Below, one piece after another: positions 17,370-26,632 of a stretch of 64,000 nucleotides of DNA. The notes under the pieces were generated by a model. It saw nothing but the letters and a program-made list of their open reading frames with translations. It had not been told where the DNA came from and did no database searches. The stretch is from contig NZ_JACONV010000002.1 of NCBI RefSeq assembly GCF_014358015.1, positions 514,033 through 578,032 on the forward strand. The letters are read 5' to 3'. Each line of letters opens with the position of its first letter. The stretch's first letter is position 1. This DNA is from Pseudomonas triticifolii. GTDB lineage: Bacteria; Pseudomonadota; Gammaproteobacteria; Pseudomonadales; Pseudomonadaceae. Position numbers and translations under genes: made by a program.

Positions 17370-17432
17370 CTTCGCGGACAAGTCCGCTCCCACGATTACA
17401 CTCAGCCCGTAGGAGTGGACTTGTCCACGAAG
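17370..17432. repeat. REP doublet (REPIN-like)
   Basis: Two inverted copies of a REP core, TTCGCGGACAAGTCCGCTCC and its near-complement ending TTGTCCACGAAG, are separated by about 20 nt. The same core recurs at 35568 and 52058. It lies in the convergent gap between the HopJ-family gene and trxB. Confidence 0.85.
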
Positions 17433-17486
17433 GCTTACGACAGGGCAGTGGAGCAACCTGTTGTGTCGTACAGCGAGTGAAGCCCA

Positions 17487-17515
17487 CAAAAAACCGGCAC
17501 AAGGCCGGTTTTTTT
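17487..17515. terminator. Bidirectional terminator between HopJ-family gene and trxB
   Basis: The arms AACCGGC and GCCGGTT have a 5-nt loop, with an A-tract on the left and seven T on the right, so it can act on both converging transcripts. Confidence 0.88.
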
Positions 17516-17532
17516 ACACCTGAAAAACGCAA

Positions 17533-18504
<972 letters not shown>

Positions 18505-18636
18505 CTATCGACCGACCGTTTACGCCGCGGTCGGAACGGCTGGATAAGTAAGGATGGCTGAGAAATCCGAGACCGCTCAGCCGTCCTGAGAATTCTGCTG
18601 CGACGATCCGACCGTCAGCCGGATCGGCACAATCAG

Positions 18637-19236
18637 TTACAGGCTCTTGGCGTTGGATGCCAGATAGTCGGCAACGCCCCGGGCGTCAGCCTTCATCCCT
18701 TTCTGGCCTGGACGCCAGCCTGCAGGGCAGACTTCGCCGTGCTCTTCAGTGAACTGCAGCGCTTCGACCAGGCGCACCATGTCGTCCACGTCACGGCCCA
18801 GCGGCAGGTTATTCACCACCTGGTGCTGAACAACGCCAGCCTTGTCGATCAGGAAGGAGGCGCGCAGTGCCACACCGTCATCGTGCTCGATGCCGTAGGC
18901 GCGGGTGATCTCGTGTTTGACGTCAGCCACCATGGTGAACTCGACCTCGCCGATGCCGCCTTTTTCTACCGGAGTGTTGCGCCACGCGAAGTGGGTGAAT
19001 TGCGAATCGATGGAAACGCCAACCACTTCAACACCCAGATCGCGAAACCTGGCGATACGGTTGTTATGGGCAATGATTTCCGAAGGGCAGACAAACGTGA
19101 AGTCCAGCGGCCAGAAGAACAAGACCACGTATTTGCCGCGCAGGGAGGACAGCTTGAAGCTATCGACGATGGAACCGTCACCCAATACTGCTGCTGCGTC
19201 GAAATCCGGGGCTAGCTTGTTGACCAGTACGCTCAT
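18637..19236 (-). CDS. 2-Cys peroxiredoxin (AhpC/AhpB type)
   Basis: 200 residues starting at the ATG with GGAG upstream. The peroxidatic Cys50 is in DFTFVCPSE and the resolving Cys170 in EVCPAGW, so this is a typical 2-Cys peroxiredoxin of the AhpC/Prx1 group that reduces H2O2 and organic peroxides. It is followed by trxB, its likely electron source through thioredoxin, and preceded by a 37-bp OxyR-like site. The neighbourhood matches P. aeruginosa ahpB. An unusual feature is a C-terminal RPGQKGMKADARG segment rather than the YF motif of eukaryotic enzymes, as expected for a robust bacterial form. Confidence 0.93.
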   Translation of the reverse strand: MSVLVNKLAPDFDAAAVLGDGSIVDSFKLSSLRGKYVVLFFWPLDFTFVCPSEIIAHNNRIARFRDLGVEVVGVSIDSQFTHFAWRNTPVEKGGIGEVEFTMVADVKHEITRAYGIEHDDGVALRASFLIDKAGVVQHQVVNNLPLGRDVDDMVRLVEALQFTEEHGEVCPAGWRPGQKGMKADARGVADYLASNAKSL

Positions 19237-19312
19237 TGATAACTCCATGAAAATTGAAAGGACAGGTCCTGAAATTGCTGACAAGCCTATCGGGGTGGGA
19301 AAGAGTAAGGAA

Positions 19313-19349
19313 ATATCGTTTCACAATCCACCTCATAGGTCACTTCTAT
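19313..19349. promoter_or_regulatory. OxyR binding site
   Basis: Four tetramers at the exact OxyR spacing: ATAT-N7-CAAT-N7-ATAG-N7-CTAT, against the consensus ATAG-N7-CTAT-N7-ATAG-N7-CTAT (14 of 16 match). It lies 77-113 nt before the peroxiredoxin start, a usual place for OxyR activation. Confidence 0.72.
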
Positions 19350-19524
19350 AGAACGCCACCCGCGTGCCCATACCATTTATAAGGCTGTTGCCAGACGACT
19401 CCATCTATCGATCACGGTTGGGACGGCGAGTCGGACGGCGCTGACCAAAAACCCTTGCAAGCGGCTCTTTCACCGCTATCGCAAAGCCGGTAAGGTCACG
19501 CCTTTCCAGCTTTCGGAGGCTGCC

Positions 19525-20286
19525 ATGCCCGCTCCCGCCCTCACCGGCCCGCAATACCTCAGCGAAGGCCTGAAACTGGTCCTCAGCCCAGGGCTGCGTC
19601 TGTTCGTCCTGCTGCCATTGAGCATCAACCTGGTGCTGTTCTGCGCAGTGATTTACCTGGCAATCCACCAGTTTGAAATCTGGGTCGATGCCTTCATGCC
19701 TACGCTTCCACACTGGCTCAGTTTTCTCAGTTACATCCTTTGGCCATTGTTCGTGGCGCTGGTACTGCTGATGGTGTTCTTCACCTTCACCATGATCGCC
19801 AATATCATCGCCGCGCCCTTCAACGGATTTCTGTCGGAAAAGGTCGAAGCCGTGGTGCGCGGCGTTGACGAGTCCCCAGCCTTCAGTTGGGCCGAGCTGG
19901 TTGCCATGGTGCCGCGCACCCTGGCGCGTGAAGCCCGCAAGCTGGGCTACATGCTGCCACGTATGCTGGGGCTGTTCGTCCTGTCCTTCATCCCGGTCGT
20001 CAACATCATTGCCGCGCCGCTGTGGCTGCTGTTCGGGGTGTGGATGATGGCGATCCAGTACATCGATTACCCCGCCGACAACCACAAGCTGGGCTGGAAC
20101 GAAATGCTTGCCTGGCTCAAGAGCAAACGTTGGCAGAGCCTGAGCTTCGGCGGCATCGTGTACGTTGCGCTGCTGATTCCGGTGGTCAACCTGCTGATGA
20201 TGCCCGCAGCGGTAGCAGGTGCGACGTTATTCTGGGTGCGCGAGCGCGGTGCTGACGCGTTGCCGACATCCGTAGCCCGGACCTGA
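19525..20286 (+). CDS. cysZ: Sulfate transporter CysZ
   Basis: 253 residues with the CysZ/EI24 family layout: N-terminal [20 protein letters not shown], several long hydrophobic segments (residues 25-50, 68-100, 145-180, 215-240) and the signature [10 protein letters not shown] region between them. CysZ imports sulfate for cysteine synthesis. It diverges from the peroxiredoxin gene. Position between trxB and a GT4 gene matches other Pseudomonas, but here about 2.4 kb of other material follows it. Confidence 0.92.
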   Translation: MPAPALTGPQYLSEGLKLVLSPGLRLFVLLPLSINLVLFCAVIYLAIHQFEIWVDAFMPTLPHWLSFLSYILWPLFVALVLLMVFFTFTMIANIIAAPFNGFLSEKVEAVVRGVDESPAFSWAELVAMVPRTLAREARKLGYMLPRMLGLFVLSFIPVVNIIAAPLWLLFGVWMMAIQYIDYPADNHKLGWNEMLAWLKSKRWQSLSFGGIVYVALLIPVVNLLMMPAAVAGATLFWVRERGADALPTSVART

Positions 20287-20300
20287 GGCTCAGGTGGAAA

Positions 20301-20321
20301 TGCCGGGCGTCCTGCCCGGCA
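20301..20321. terminator. GC-rich hairpin after cysZ
   Basis: The arms TGCCGGGC and GCCCGGCA have a 5-nt loop, 15 nt after the cysZ stop. There is no T-run, so it is at best a weak terminator or mRNA 3' stabiliser. A related palindrome lies at 20855. Confidence 0.45.
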
Positions 20322-20460
20322 AGCAAATAACTGAAGACAACAACTATGTATGTCACTTCACTGCCGCTCTAGCGGTTTAATAAGGCCTCACCCCATCCGT
20401 TCATGTGAAGCCATACTCTGGAAAGCATGACACACATGAACTTAACAAGGACGTTAAATC

Positions 20461-20811
20461 ATGAATACCCAAAACCAACCGAATGTCATCGCGAAGCAAA
20501 ACAACGCCGAAGAAATCAAGGAAATGATCCGGGCGTTTCTGGTCAACGAACTGGCCAAATGGTCGGTCGACCCCGATAAACTCTACATCAATGCCGTCAA
20601 CAATCAGGAAGAGCGGCTGGTGATTTTCTCCAAATCCATCAGCCAGGAAGCCTGGGACTGCGTCTATGAAAATGATGCGGGCTTTGTCCTCTCGCCAAGC
20701 GTCGGCCTTTTCAGCGAAGCCTATTCCTTCGCTGACGAACATCGCGTTGCCGAGCCAGACCTGGAAACGGTCTATCGACTGATCCAACAACTGGTCGCTG
20801 ACCTGGGTTAA
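20461..20811 (+). CDS. Hypothetical protein, 116 residues
   Basis: A clear ribosome site (AAGGA) 11 nt before ATG supports the start. The protein is acidic and mixed alpha/beta, with no signal peptide or membrane segment: an N-terminal Asn/Gln-rich stretch, a helix AEEIKEMIRAFLVNELAKW, then a compact region with WDCVYENDAGFVLSP. I do not recognise a family. It begins the accessory block between cysZ and the glycosyltransferase and is flanked by two related GCCGGGC palindromes. Confidence 0.6.
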   Translation: MNTQNQPNVIAKQNNAEEIKEMIRAFLVNELAKWSVDPDKLYINAVNNQEERLVIFSKSISQEAWDCVYENDAGFVLSPSVGLFSEAYSFADEHRVAEPDLETVYRLIQQLVADLG

Positions 20812-20854
20812 CCGATTCTGCTTTCTGACCGCAGGATCTGCCGCTGAAAATGGA

Positions 20855-20890
20855 TCATGCCGGGCACAGTCCCAGACTTGCCCGGCATGA
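20855..20890. repeat. 12-bp perfect inverted repeat
   Basis: The arms TCATGCCGGGCA and TGCCCGGCATGA are separated by 12 nt, 43 nt after the 116-residue gene. There is no T-run. The core resembles the hairpin at 20301 on the other side of that gene. Confidence 0.6.
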
Positions 20891-21209
20891 CCATGCCAAT
20901 CAACCGAGGGGCATGGCATTTCAGCAGAGGCCTACCGCTGTGCATTCAGCGACGAACCTACCGATAATTGAAGCCTCTTTTTTGTCGCTCACCGGTGCGG
21001 TGTTTCCCTGAAATCTTCATGCGTCGGCAACCATTCACCTTGAACGGCAATTTTTTGTCTCCCCTCAAAATGCCACGGTGTAGGAAGTGTATGTAGGACT
21101 AAAAAATATATAACCGAATTTACTCGGCGAACTTCTGTAGGACCTGAAAAATCCAGAAAACTGGCATTCGACTTGCTCTACCTGTTTCAACTAACAGGAG
21201 AGCACTGCC
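20891..21209. promoter_or_regulatory. Intergenic region with three TGTAGGA motifs
   Basis: The 319-nt leader of the next gene has no open frame. It contains TGTAGGA at 21079, 21092 and 21136, the last two followed by A-rich tracts, and an AT-rich stretch (AAAAAATATATAA) that could hold the promoter. No HrpL box was found. The ribosome site ACAGGAG precedes the downstream ATG. Confidence 0.45.
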
Positions 21210-21956
21210 ATGGAAATAGACACCTCTACAGCCACTTCCCGGCTGAGCCAAACACGTCAGTCAGCCGCACTGGAGAAAACGCTGCACCCTCGTTCAGGCT
21301 CATTTGCTCAGGTATTGAAAGGGGTTGAATCATCAAATGCCCGCACCCCCATACCGCCTGCGTCCGCGACATTGAATCGCCTCACTCAACCGCGCTCTTC
21401 AGTGTTTATGCAGAACATGAGTCTGGAGCAGCGCAGGTCTGCGGTTGAAGAAAAAGGGTTTTCGGCCAGGCCTGCGGCGCTGGAGAGAGTCTCTGCCTCT
21501 GTGACGGCTCAGGCAGCGCGGTCAAAGGAAGCGCATCCCAGCAACTTTCAATTGTTGAAGCAGGTACAGCCCAACACGGGATACCGGATTTCTCCATCAG
21601 TCTTTGATAGTGAACGATCAAATGGTAAAGCTCAAAAAGAACAGATGCTTGAAGAGGCAAAAACAGGACCAAAACATGTAAAAAACATGATTGATCACCT
21701 CATGAAAAACACGCTAACCTTTGAGTTAATTGACATTGCAGACTATCCGATTATTCGATACGCCGTAACGGGCGAACCGGTCACCAAAGAATCCAGTACA
21801 TACTTTTCCACTACCCTCACCTCGCTACTGGAGCAAAGAAAGCAGCTTTATACAATAGAAAAAAGCAGACAAACTACTGACATGAATATTCTGGAGAAAC
21901 TACTGAATCTCAACGACCAACTGCCTGATCGATTCAAGAAAATGGCGAACTGGTAA
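21210..21956 (+). CDS. Hypothetical protein, Ser/Thr/Gln-rich N-terminus
   Basis: 248 residues with an excellent ribosome site (AACAGGAG). Residues 1-110 are low-complexity, rich in Ser, Arg, Ala and Gln, and probably disordered. Residues 120-248 look like a folded helical domain (HVKNMIDHLMKNTLTFELIDI; DYPIIRYAV; LLEQRKQLYTIEKS). No Sec signal or membrane helix is visible. Disordered head plus helical tail and lower GC recall secreted or injected proteins, but residues 2 and 4 are acidic and no HrpL box is present, which argues against a type III effector. Family unknown. A strong terminator follows the stop. Confidence 0.6.
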   Translation: MEIDTSTATSRLSQTRQSAALEKTLHPRSGSFAQVLKGVESSNARTPIPPASATLNRLTQPRSSVFMQNMSLEQRRSAVEEKGFSARPAALERVSASVTAQAARSKEAHPSNFQLLKQVQPNTGYRISPSVFDSERSNGKAQKEQMLEEAKTGPKHVKNMIDHLMKNTLTFELIDIADYPIIRYAVTGEPVTKESSTYFSTTLTSLLEQRKQLYTIEKSRQTTDMNILEKLLNLNDQLPDRFKKMANW

Positions 21957-21960
21957 ACCA

Positions 21961-22002
21961 TATCCCGTCTTGATTTCCTTCAAGACGGGATAATGATTTT
22001 TT
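21961..22002 (+). terminator. Strong rho-independent terminator
   Basis: 13-bp perfect arms TATCCCGTCTTGA and TCAAGACGGGATA with a 6-nt loop, followed by ATGATTTTTT. It ends the 248-residue gene and separates it from the convergent FlhE-like gene. Confidence 0.93.
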
Positions 22003-22423
22003 ACCAACTTACAGTGATGCTACCCGACTGCCCTGCAACAGGCACTCGTCCCGCTCCGCTAATTCTAAGCGTGTACATAAAGGGACGATCCGCAAGTTGA
22101 AGATTGAACGCTGCGCTCGAACCCTGCCTCTGTCGAGAAATATTCACGCACGTGCTTGGCACCTGACACAAATAAACCTCCATGCCCCTCGGCCACCCTG
22201 TGACATTCCAGTTCCAGCTGACATTTTTAATCACCGCACCCGGTGGCACACCTCTGCCAACAGGCAAATCCGCCTTGTATAAATAGTCTTTTGAATGAAT
22301 CACCGGCAACCTCACCGACGATTGATAACTGCCCGCTGTCGTGGTTCCTGAAAAAACGCAAAGCGCCAATGCAATCCCTGCGGCCGAGCGAATACGCTTC
22401 GACTTTTTAAAGTCAAACTTCAT
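22001..22423 (-). CDS. FlhE-like secreted protein
   Basis: 140 residues, starting at the ATG with AAGGA upstream. After a basic N-terminus (KFDFKKSKR) comes a signal peptide ending near TTTAG. The mature part matches the enteric FlhE pattern: VSWNWNVTGWPRGMEVYLCQ, a second Cys in STCVNIS, AAFNLQLADRPFMY, and the ending AGRVPVAGQSGSITVSW. Enteric FlhE is periplasmic, encoded after flhBA, and prevents proton leakage through the flagellar export gate. Here it stands alone, far from any flagellar gene visible in the window. The two Cys probably form a disulfide. Confidence 0.7.
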   Translation of the reverse strand: MKFDFKKSKRIRSAAGIALALCVFSGTTTAGSYQSSVRLPVIHSKDYLYKADLPVGRGVPPGAVIKNVSWNWNVTGWPRGMEVYLCQVPSTCVNISRQRQGSSAAFNLQLADRPFMYTLRISGAGRVPVAGQSGSITVSW

Positions 22424-22745
22424 GTCTTCAATCCTTGAGTCATGTCTATACACAGTTGCCAGGACACTGCCGGACGACTGTATGGATGAACGGATATAAA
22501 TCCGACAACCCGACGTTACTCAAAAGATCAATAAAACAACCTTAAATAAATACCGCAAACTACTTAGAGAAAAAACCCACACCGTCAAAGGCAAAAAGTT
22601 AACGCGATGTAGTCCTGCCCATAAACGGTCTTGAACAGGACAGGCCGAATCCCGTATCCACAATTGGTCCCCCCTTTGGCAACCGATCACAAATCCATCA
22701 CATACCCGCCACATAACCGACACGTCTTCAGCCGACACTCTTCTC
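22424..22745. other. Intergenic region between FlhE-like and glycosyltransferase genes
   Basis: This 322-nt divergent gap contains both promoters. The left third is AT-rich (AATAAAACAACCTTAAATAAATA). I see no reading frame with a ribosome site and no strong hairpin. Confidence 0.4.
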
Positions 22746-23960
22746 ATGAGCCAATCCTTGCATGTCACCCTTATCACCGAGACCTTCACGCCCGAGATCA
22801 ATGGCGTCGCCAACACGCTGGGGCGGCTGTGTGACGGCTTGCGTTTGCGCGGACACAAGGTCGAGTTGATCCGTCCGCGTCAGAGTGAAGAAGCGGTGTC
22901 GGGAGCGGCCGATGACCTGATGCTGTGTCGGGGCTGGCCGATTCCGGGCTATCCGGGGTTGCAGTGGGGGCAGTCGTCGATGCACAAGTTGCTGCGTCGC
23001 TGGCAGCGCAAACGCCCTGATGTGCTCTACATCGCCACGGAAGGGCCGCTGGGGTTATCGGCGTTGCGTGCGGCCAGGCGCTTGGGGATCGCAGTGATCA
23101 GCGGTTTCCACACTAACTTCCCGCAGTACACGCAGCAATACGGCATGGGGTTCATCACGCGCCTGCTCACGCATTACCTGCGCTGGTTTCACAATCGTTC
23201 ACGCGTCACGCTGGTGCCCAGCGTCAGTCAGAAGGTGGAACTGGAGCGGCGGGGTTTCGAGCGGATCGAACTGCTGTCGCGCGGCGTGGACAGCCAATTG
23301 TTCACGCCCTCCAGACGTTCACAGGCGCTGCGCGAAAGCTGGGGGCTGAACCCGGGTGACATCGGGGTGATTCATGTCGGCAGGCTCGCACCGGAAAAGA
23401 ATCTGGGGCTGCTCAAGGCCAGCTTCGAGGCCTTGAGGGCCAGTTATCCCCAACGCACTCTCAAGTTGATTATCGTGGGCGACGGTCCGCAGCGTGCCGT
23501 GCTCGAACAACAGCTTTCCGAGGCCATCTTCTGCGGCACACAGCGCGGCGAGACGCTGGCGACTCACTACGCATCGGGCGACCTGTTTCTGTTTCCAAGC
23601 CTGACTGAAACCTTTGGCAACGTAGTGCTCGAAGCACTGGCTTCAGGTCTGGGCGTGGTGGCTTATGACGAAGCCGCCGCCGGGCAACACATTCGCCATG
23701 GCCATAACGGCGCGCTAGCCATGCCTGGCGATGAAGCCGCGTTTATCGACGCGGCGCACTGGCTGCTGGAAGACAGCGAAACCCTGCGCCGCGTGCGCTT
23801 GAACGCCAGACAACATGCCAGCAGGCAAGGATGGACGACGATCATCGATCAGTTCGAGCGACAACTGCTGCAGGCCTGCCAGCCTCAGAAACCTGTCGCC
23901 GAGGTCGGGAAGCCCAAGCGTCAACCCGTCAGACCAGCGTCGTCAGCGCCTCTCGACTGA
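22746..23960 (+). CDS. GT4 glycosyltransferase (GDP-mannose-dependent type)
   Basis: 404 residues of the GT-B fold. The N-terminal domain starts VTLITETFTPEINGVANTLGRL, the pattern of MgtA/PimB-type mannosyl- or glucosyltransferases. The C-terminal domain has GRLAPEKNLGLL and the EX7E motif ETFGNVVLE with the nucleotide-sugar loop. A short Pro/Lys-rich tail follows residue 380. In P. aeruginosa the orthologous position (near cysZ and an OYE gene) also holds a glycosyltransferase. The end overlaps the convergent OYE gene by 32 nt. Likely target: a glycolipid; acceptor unknown. Confidence 0.85.
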   Translation: MSQSLHVTLITETFTPEINGVANTLGRLCDGLRLRGHKVELIRPRQSEEAVSGAADDLMLCRGWPIPGYPGLQWGQSSMHKLLRRWQRKRPDVLYIATEGPLGLSALRAARRLGIAVISGFHTNFPQYTQQYGMGFITRLLTHYLRWFHNRSRVTLVPSVSQKVELERRGFERIELLSRGVDSQLFTPSRRSQALRESWGLNPGDIGVIHVGRLAPEKNLGLLKASFEALRASYPQRTLKLIIVGDGPQRAVLEQQLSEAIFCGTQRGETLATHYASGDLFLFPSLTETFGNVVLEALASGLGVVAYDEAAAGQHIRHGHNGALAMPGDEAAFIDAAHWLLEDSETLRRVRLNARQHASRQGWTTIIDQFERQLLQACQPQKPVAEVGKPKRQPVRPASSAPLD

Positions 23961-25032
23961 ATGGCAGAATGTCCTGCTCGCGCCCCTCGCGCACTTTTAC
24001 CGCCCACTCCGGGTCAACCAGCAGCGCACGCCCGACCGCCACCAGATCGAACTCTTCGTTCCCCAGCCGCTCCAGCAGGTTTTCAAGGCTGGCCGGCTGG
24101 GCGACCTTATCGGTGTTGACCATGAATTGCAGAAACTCGCCATCCAGCCCGACACTGCCCACGGTGATGGTTGGTTTGCCGGTCAGCTTGCGCGTCCAGC
24201 CTGCCAGATTAAGCTCGGAACCTTCGAACTCAGGTTCCCAGAAGCGTCGGGTGGAGCAGTGAAAGATATCCACACCCGCATCCGACAGTGGCTGAAGGAA
24301 TTCACCGAGTGCTTGCGGGGTTTGAACCAGACGCGCGGTGTAATCCTGCTGCTTCCATTGTGAGAAACGAAAGATGATCGGGTAGCCCGGTCCGACCGCC
24401 GCACGCACCGCCTCGATCAACTCGATGGCAAAGCGCGAGCGATTGGCCAGGCTGCCGCCGTACTCGTCGGTGCGCTGGTTGCTGCCTTCCCAGAAGAACT
24501 GGTCAATCAGGTAACCATGAGCGCCATGGATTTCCACACCATCCATACCGATGGCCTTGGCGTCAGCGGCCGCCTGGGCAAAGGCAGCGACGACGTCATC
24601 GATGTCTTGTTTACTCATGCCATGCACGAGCACCTGCCCATCCTTGGACTTTTCCATGGGTCCATAGGCAGGCACGCTGCCGTCGGGCTCCGTACCGAGA
24701 CGCCGAACCGCGCCCACATGCCAGAGCTGCGGAGCGATCTTGCCGCCTTCGGCGTGCACGGCATCGACCACGTTCTTCCAGCCCGCCAGCGGTGCCTCAC
24801 CGAAGAACTGCGGAACATTGGGGTAGCCGTTGGAGGCCTTGTGATTCACCGTCGTACCTTCAGTGATGATCAGCCCGACGCCTGCAGCAGCGCGACGTCG
24901 GTAGTATTCGATCACCTTCGAATTTGGCACATGGCCTGGCGAAAAAGAGCGCGTCATCGGCGCCATGACCACACGAGACGATAATTCCAGGCTGCCCAGT
25001 TGAAAGGGTGTGAACAAGGCTTTTACCGGCAT
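23929..25032 (-). CDS. Old yellow enzyme family NADH:flavin oxidoreductase
   Basis: 367 residues from the ATG at 25032, which has a GGAG site. It is an FMN-binding OYE barrel: LGSLELSSRVVMAPMTR at the first strand, VEIHGAHGYLIDQFFW with the HxxH substrate-binding pair, DEYGGSLANRSRF, and the phosphate-binding segment LVAVGRALLVDPEW. It is closest in pattern to the xenobiotic or 2,4-dienoyl-type ene-reductases without an Fe-S domain. The physiological substrate of such enzymes is generally unknown. It follows the peroxidase gene in the same direction, with 176 nt between. Confidence 0.9.
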   Translation of the reverse strand: MPVKALFTPFQLGSLELSSRVVMAPMTRSFSPGHVPNSKVIEYYRRRAAAGVGLIITEGTTVNHKASNGYPNVPQFFGEAPLAGWKNVVDAVHAEGGKIAPQLWHVGAVRRLGTEPDGSVPAYGPMEKSKDGQVLVHGMSKQDIDDVVAAFAQAAADAKAIGMDGVEIHGAHGYLIDQFFWEGSNQRTDEYGGSLANRSRFAIELIEAVRAAVGPGYPIIFRFSQWKQQDYTARLVQTPQALGEFLQPLSDAGVDIFHCSTRRFWEPEFEGSELNLAGWTRKLTGKPTITVGSVGLDGEFLQFMVNTDKVAQPASLENLLERLGNEEFDLVAVGRALLVDPEWAVKVREGREQDILPFSREALTTLV

Positions 25033-25208
25033 GCGCGGGTCTCCAGTGAGGATGGGGTATCGGCGATTCGGCGCGGATGCCGAATCAAAGGCGCAGCATA
25101 GGGCGCACTGCGAGCGCAGGCCCAGTACTATTGATTTGACTGATTTTGATCTAAAAGCCGCGTGGGCGAGAGGGTGGCCAACGCCTTGCAGGCCACCCGG
25201 GCGGACAA

Positions 25209-25697
25209 TCAACTCAGGCCAAGGGCCTTTTCGATGGCCTGAATGACAGTAGCGTCATCAGGCAGCGTGCGCGGCGAGAAACGCGCGATCACTTCCCCGC
25301 TTTTACGAACCAGGAATTTTTCGAAGTTCCAGGTGATGTCACCCGGAAACTCGGCCCCCTCGCCCGCCAGCAGGCGATACAGCGGGTGACGTTGCGGCCC
25401 GTTGACCTCCAGCTTTTCGCCCAGAGGAAAGGTCACGCCGTAGTTGAGCTCGCAGAACTCGGCGATTTCTTTTTCGCTCCCCGGCTCCTGACCTGCAAAC
25501 TGATTGCACGGCAGACCGAGAATCGTCAGGCCCTTGTCCTTGTATCGCTGGTACAGGTTCTCAAGCGCTGCGTATTGCGGCGTGAGCCCGCATTTTGACG
25601 CCACGTTGACGACCAGAACCACGTTGTTCTTGAAATCCGCCAGTGAAAGCTCATGGCCATCCAGCGCCTTCAGCTTGATATCGTGAAAAGCACTCAT
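25209..25697 (-). CDS. Glutathione/thioredoxin peroxidase
   Basis: 162 residues from the ATG with a GGGGG site; the upstream in-frame extension lacks one. It is a cysteine-type glutathione peroxidase: the active Cys in NVASKCGLTPQY, then LPCNQFAGQEPG with the second Cys, and the WNFEKFLV segment that supplies Trp and Asn of the tetrad. Bacterial BtuE-like members usually use thioredoxin. The order gpx, slyD, pta matches P. aeruginosa. Confidence 0.93.
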   Translation of the reverse strand: MSAFHDIKLKALDGHELSLADFKNNVVLVVNVASKCGLTPQYAALENLYQRYKDKGLTILGLPCNQFAGQEPGSEKEIAEFCELNYGVTFPLGEKLEVNGPQRHPLYRLLAGEGAEFPGDITWNFEKFLVRKSGEVIARFSPRTLPDDATVIQAIEKALGLS

Positions 25698-25827
25698 GAA
25701 GAACCCCCTTGAAGCCCGAACGCTGCGCAAGAACCGGAAAAGGCGCAATGACCGCACGCGTAACGAAAGTCGTCATCGCAGAACAGCCAGAGCGCCTTTG
25801 TCAGTGACCTGAGCTTAGCAGCACAAA

Positions 25828-26313
25828 TCAGTGATGATGGCCGCCTTCGCCATGAACGTGGCCATGAGCTACTTCTTCTTCGCTGGCATCACGGACGTTA
25901 ACGATTTTTACGTCGAAATTCAGACGCTGACCGGCCAGTGGATGGTTGCCGTCGACAGTAACGTCATCGCCATCCAGGTCGCGAATGGTCACGATCTGCA
26001 TGCTGCCGTCGGGGCCGGATGCGTGGAACTGCATGCCGACCTGAAGCTCATCGACGCCTTCGAACATGCTGCGGCTCAGGGTGCTGACCAGCTCGGCGGA
26101 GTATTCACCGTAGGCATCTTCCGGCTCGATGGCGACTTTCAGTTCGTCACCGACGTCCTTGCCTTCGAGGGCTTTTTCCAGGCCCGGGATGATGTTGCCG
26201 GCACCTTGCAGGTAAACCAGCGGCGCGCCGCCAGCGGAGCTGTCGATGACCTCACCAGCGTCGTTGGTCAGGGTATAGTCAATGGAGACAGCCTTATTGG
26301 CGGCGATCGGCAT
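25828..26313 (-). CDS. slyD: FKBP-type peptidyl-prolyl isomerase SlyD
   Basis: 161 residues. Residues 1-70 and 120-145 form the FKBP domain (VSIDYTLTNDAGEVIDSS; YLQGAGNIIPGLEKALEG), with the insert-in-flap chaperone domain between. The tail is His-rich (AHGHVHGEGGHHH), as in SlyD, which binds nickel, but is much shorter than in E. coli. It acts as a cytosolic folding helper and metal chaperone. The start at 26313 has an AAAGG site; a longer in-frame reading is not supported. Confidence 0.93.
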   Translation of the reverse strand: MPIAANKAVSIDYTLTNDAGEVIDSSAGGAPLVYLQGAGNIIPGLEKALEGKDVGDELKVAIEPEDAYGEYSAELVSTLSRSMFEGVDELQVGMQFHASGPDGSMQIVTIRDLDGDDVTVDGNHPLAGQRLNFDVKIVNVRDASEEEVAHGHVHGEGGHHH

Positions 26314-26404
26314 GGGGACAAGACCTTTGCTTAAGATTGAAGAACGAGCAAGTTTAACCAAGCCATCGCCCGAAAGCGAACGCAACTCTGACAGACGGGC
26401 CCAA

Positions 26405-26632
26405 TTGGAAAATTCAACGGTTGTCGATTTCAGGCAGGATGAGGACCGGCACTGGGTTGCGGTACTGTCCTGCGGGCATACGCAGCACCTTCGCCATCAG
26501 CCACCCTGGCAATCGCGCGCCTGGGTTCTGGACCCTGTTCGACGCCAACAGAAAATAGGTCAGGGCTTTCACTGCGGCTGGTGTGCGAAAGCCCCGGATA
26601 ACGATAGTCTTGGCAAAGAGGATCCGCGTTAG
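26405..26632 (+). CDS. DUF3565 family protein (start uncertain)
   Basis: The C-terminal 65 residues match DUF3565: VVDFRQDEDRHWVAVLSCGH, HLRHQPPWQSRAWV, and FHCGWC, with Cys/His residues that could bind zinc. Family members are about 65-75 residues and begin a few residues before this core, so I propose the in-frame TTG at 26405. An ATG at 26282 would run over the slyD start and add residues unlike the family. The gene sits between slyD and pta, the place where P. aeruginosa has ackA. Confidence 0.65.
   Translation: MENSTVVDFRQDEDRHWVAVLSCGHTQHLRHQPPWQSRAWVLDPVRRQQKIGQGFHCGWCAKAPDNDSLGKEDPR

Noticed and set aside
20891..21209. HrpL-type promoter before the 248-residue gene
   Set aside because: I looked for GGAACC-N15/16-CCAC. 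The nearest pieces (TGAACG and CCACGG) are 22 nt apart and mismatched.
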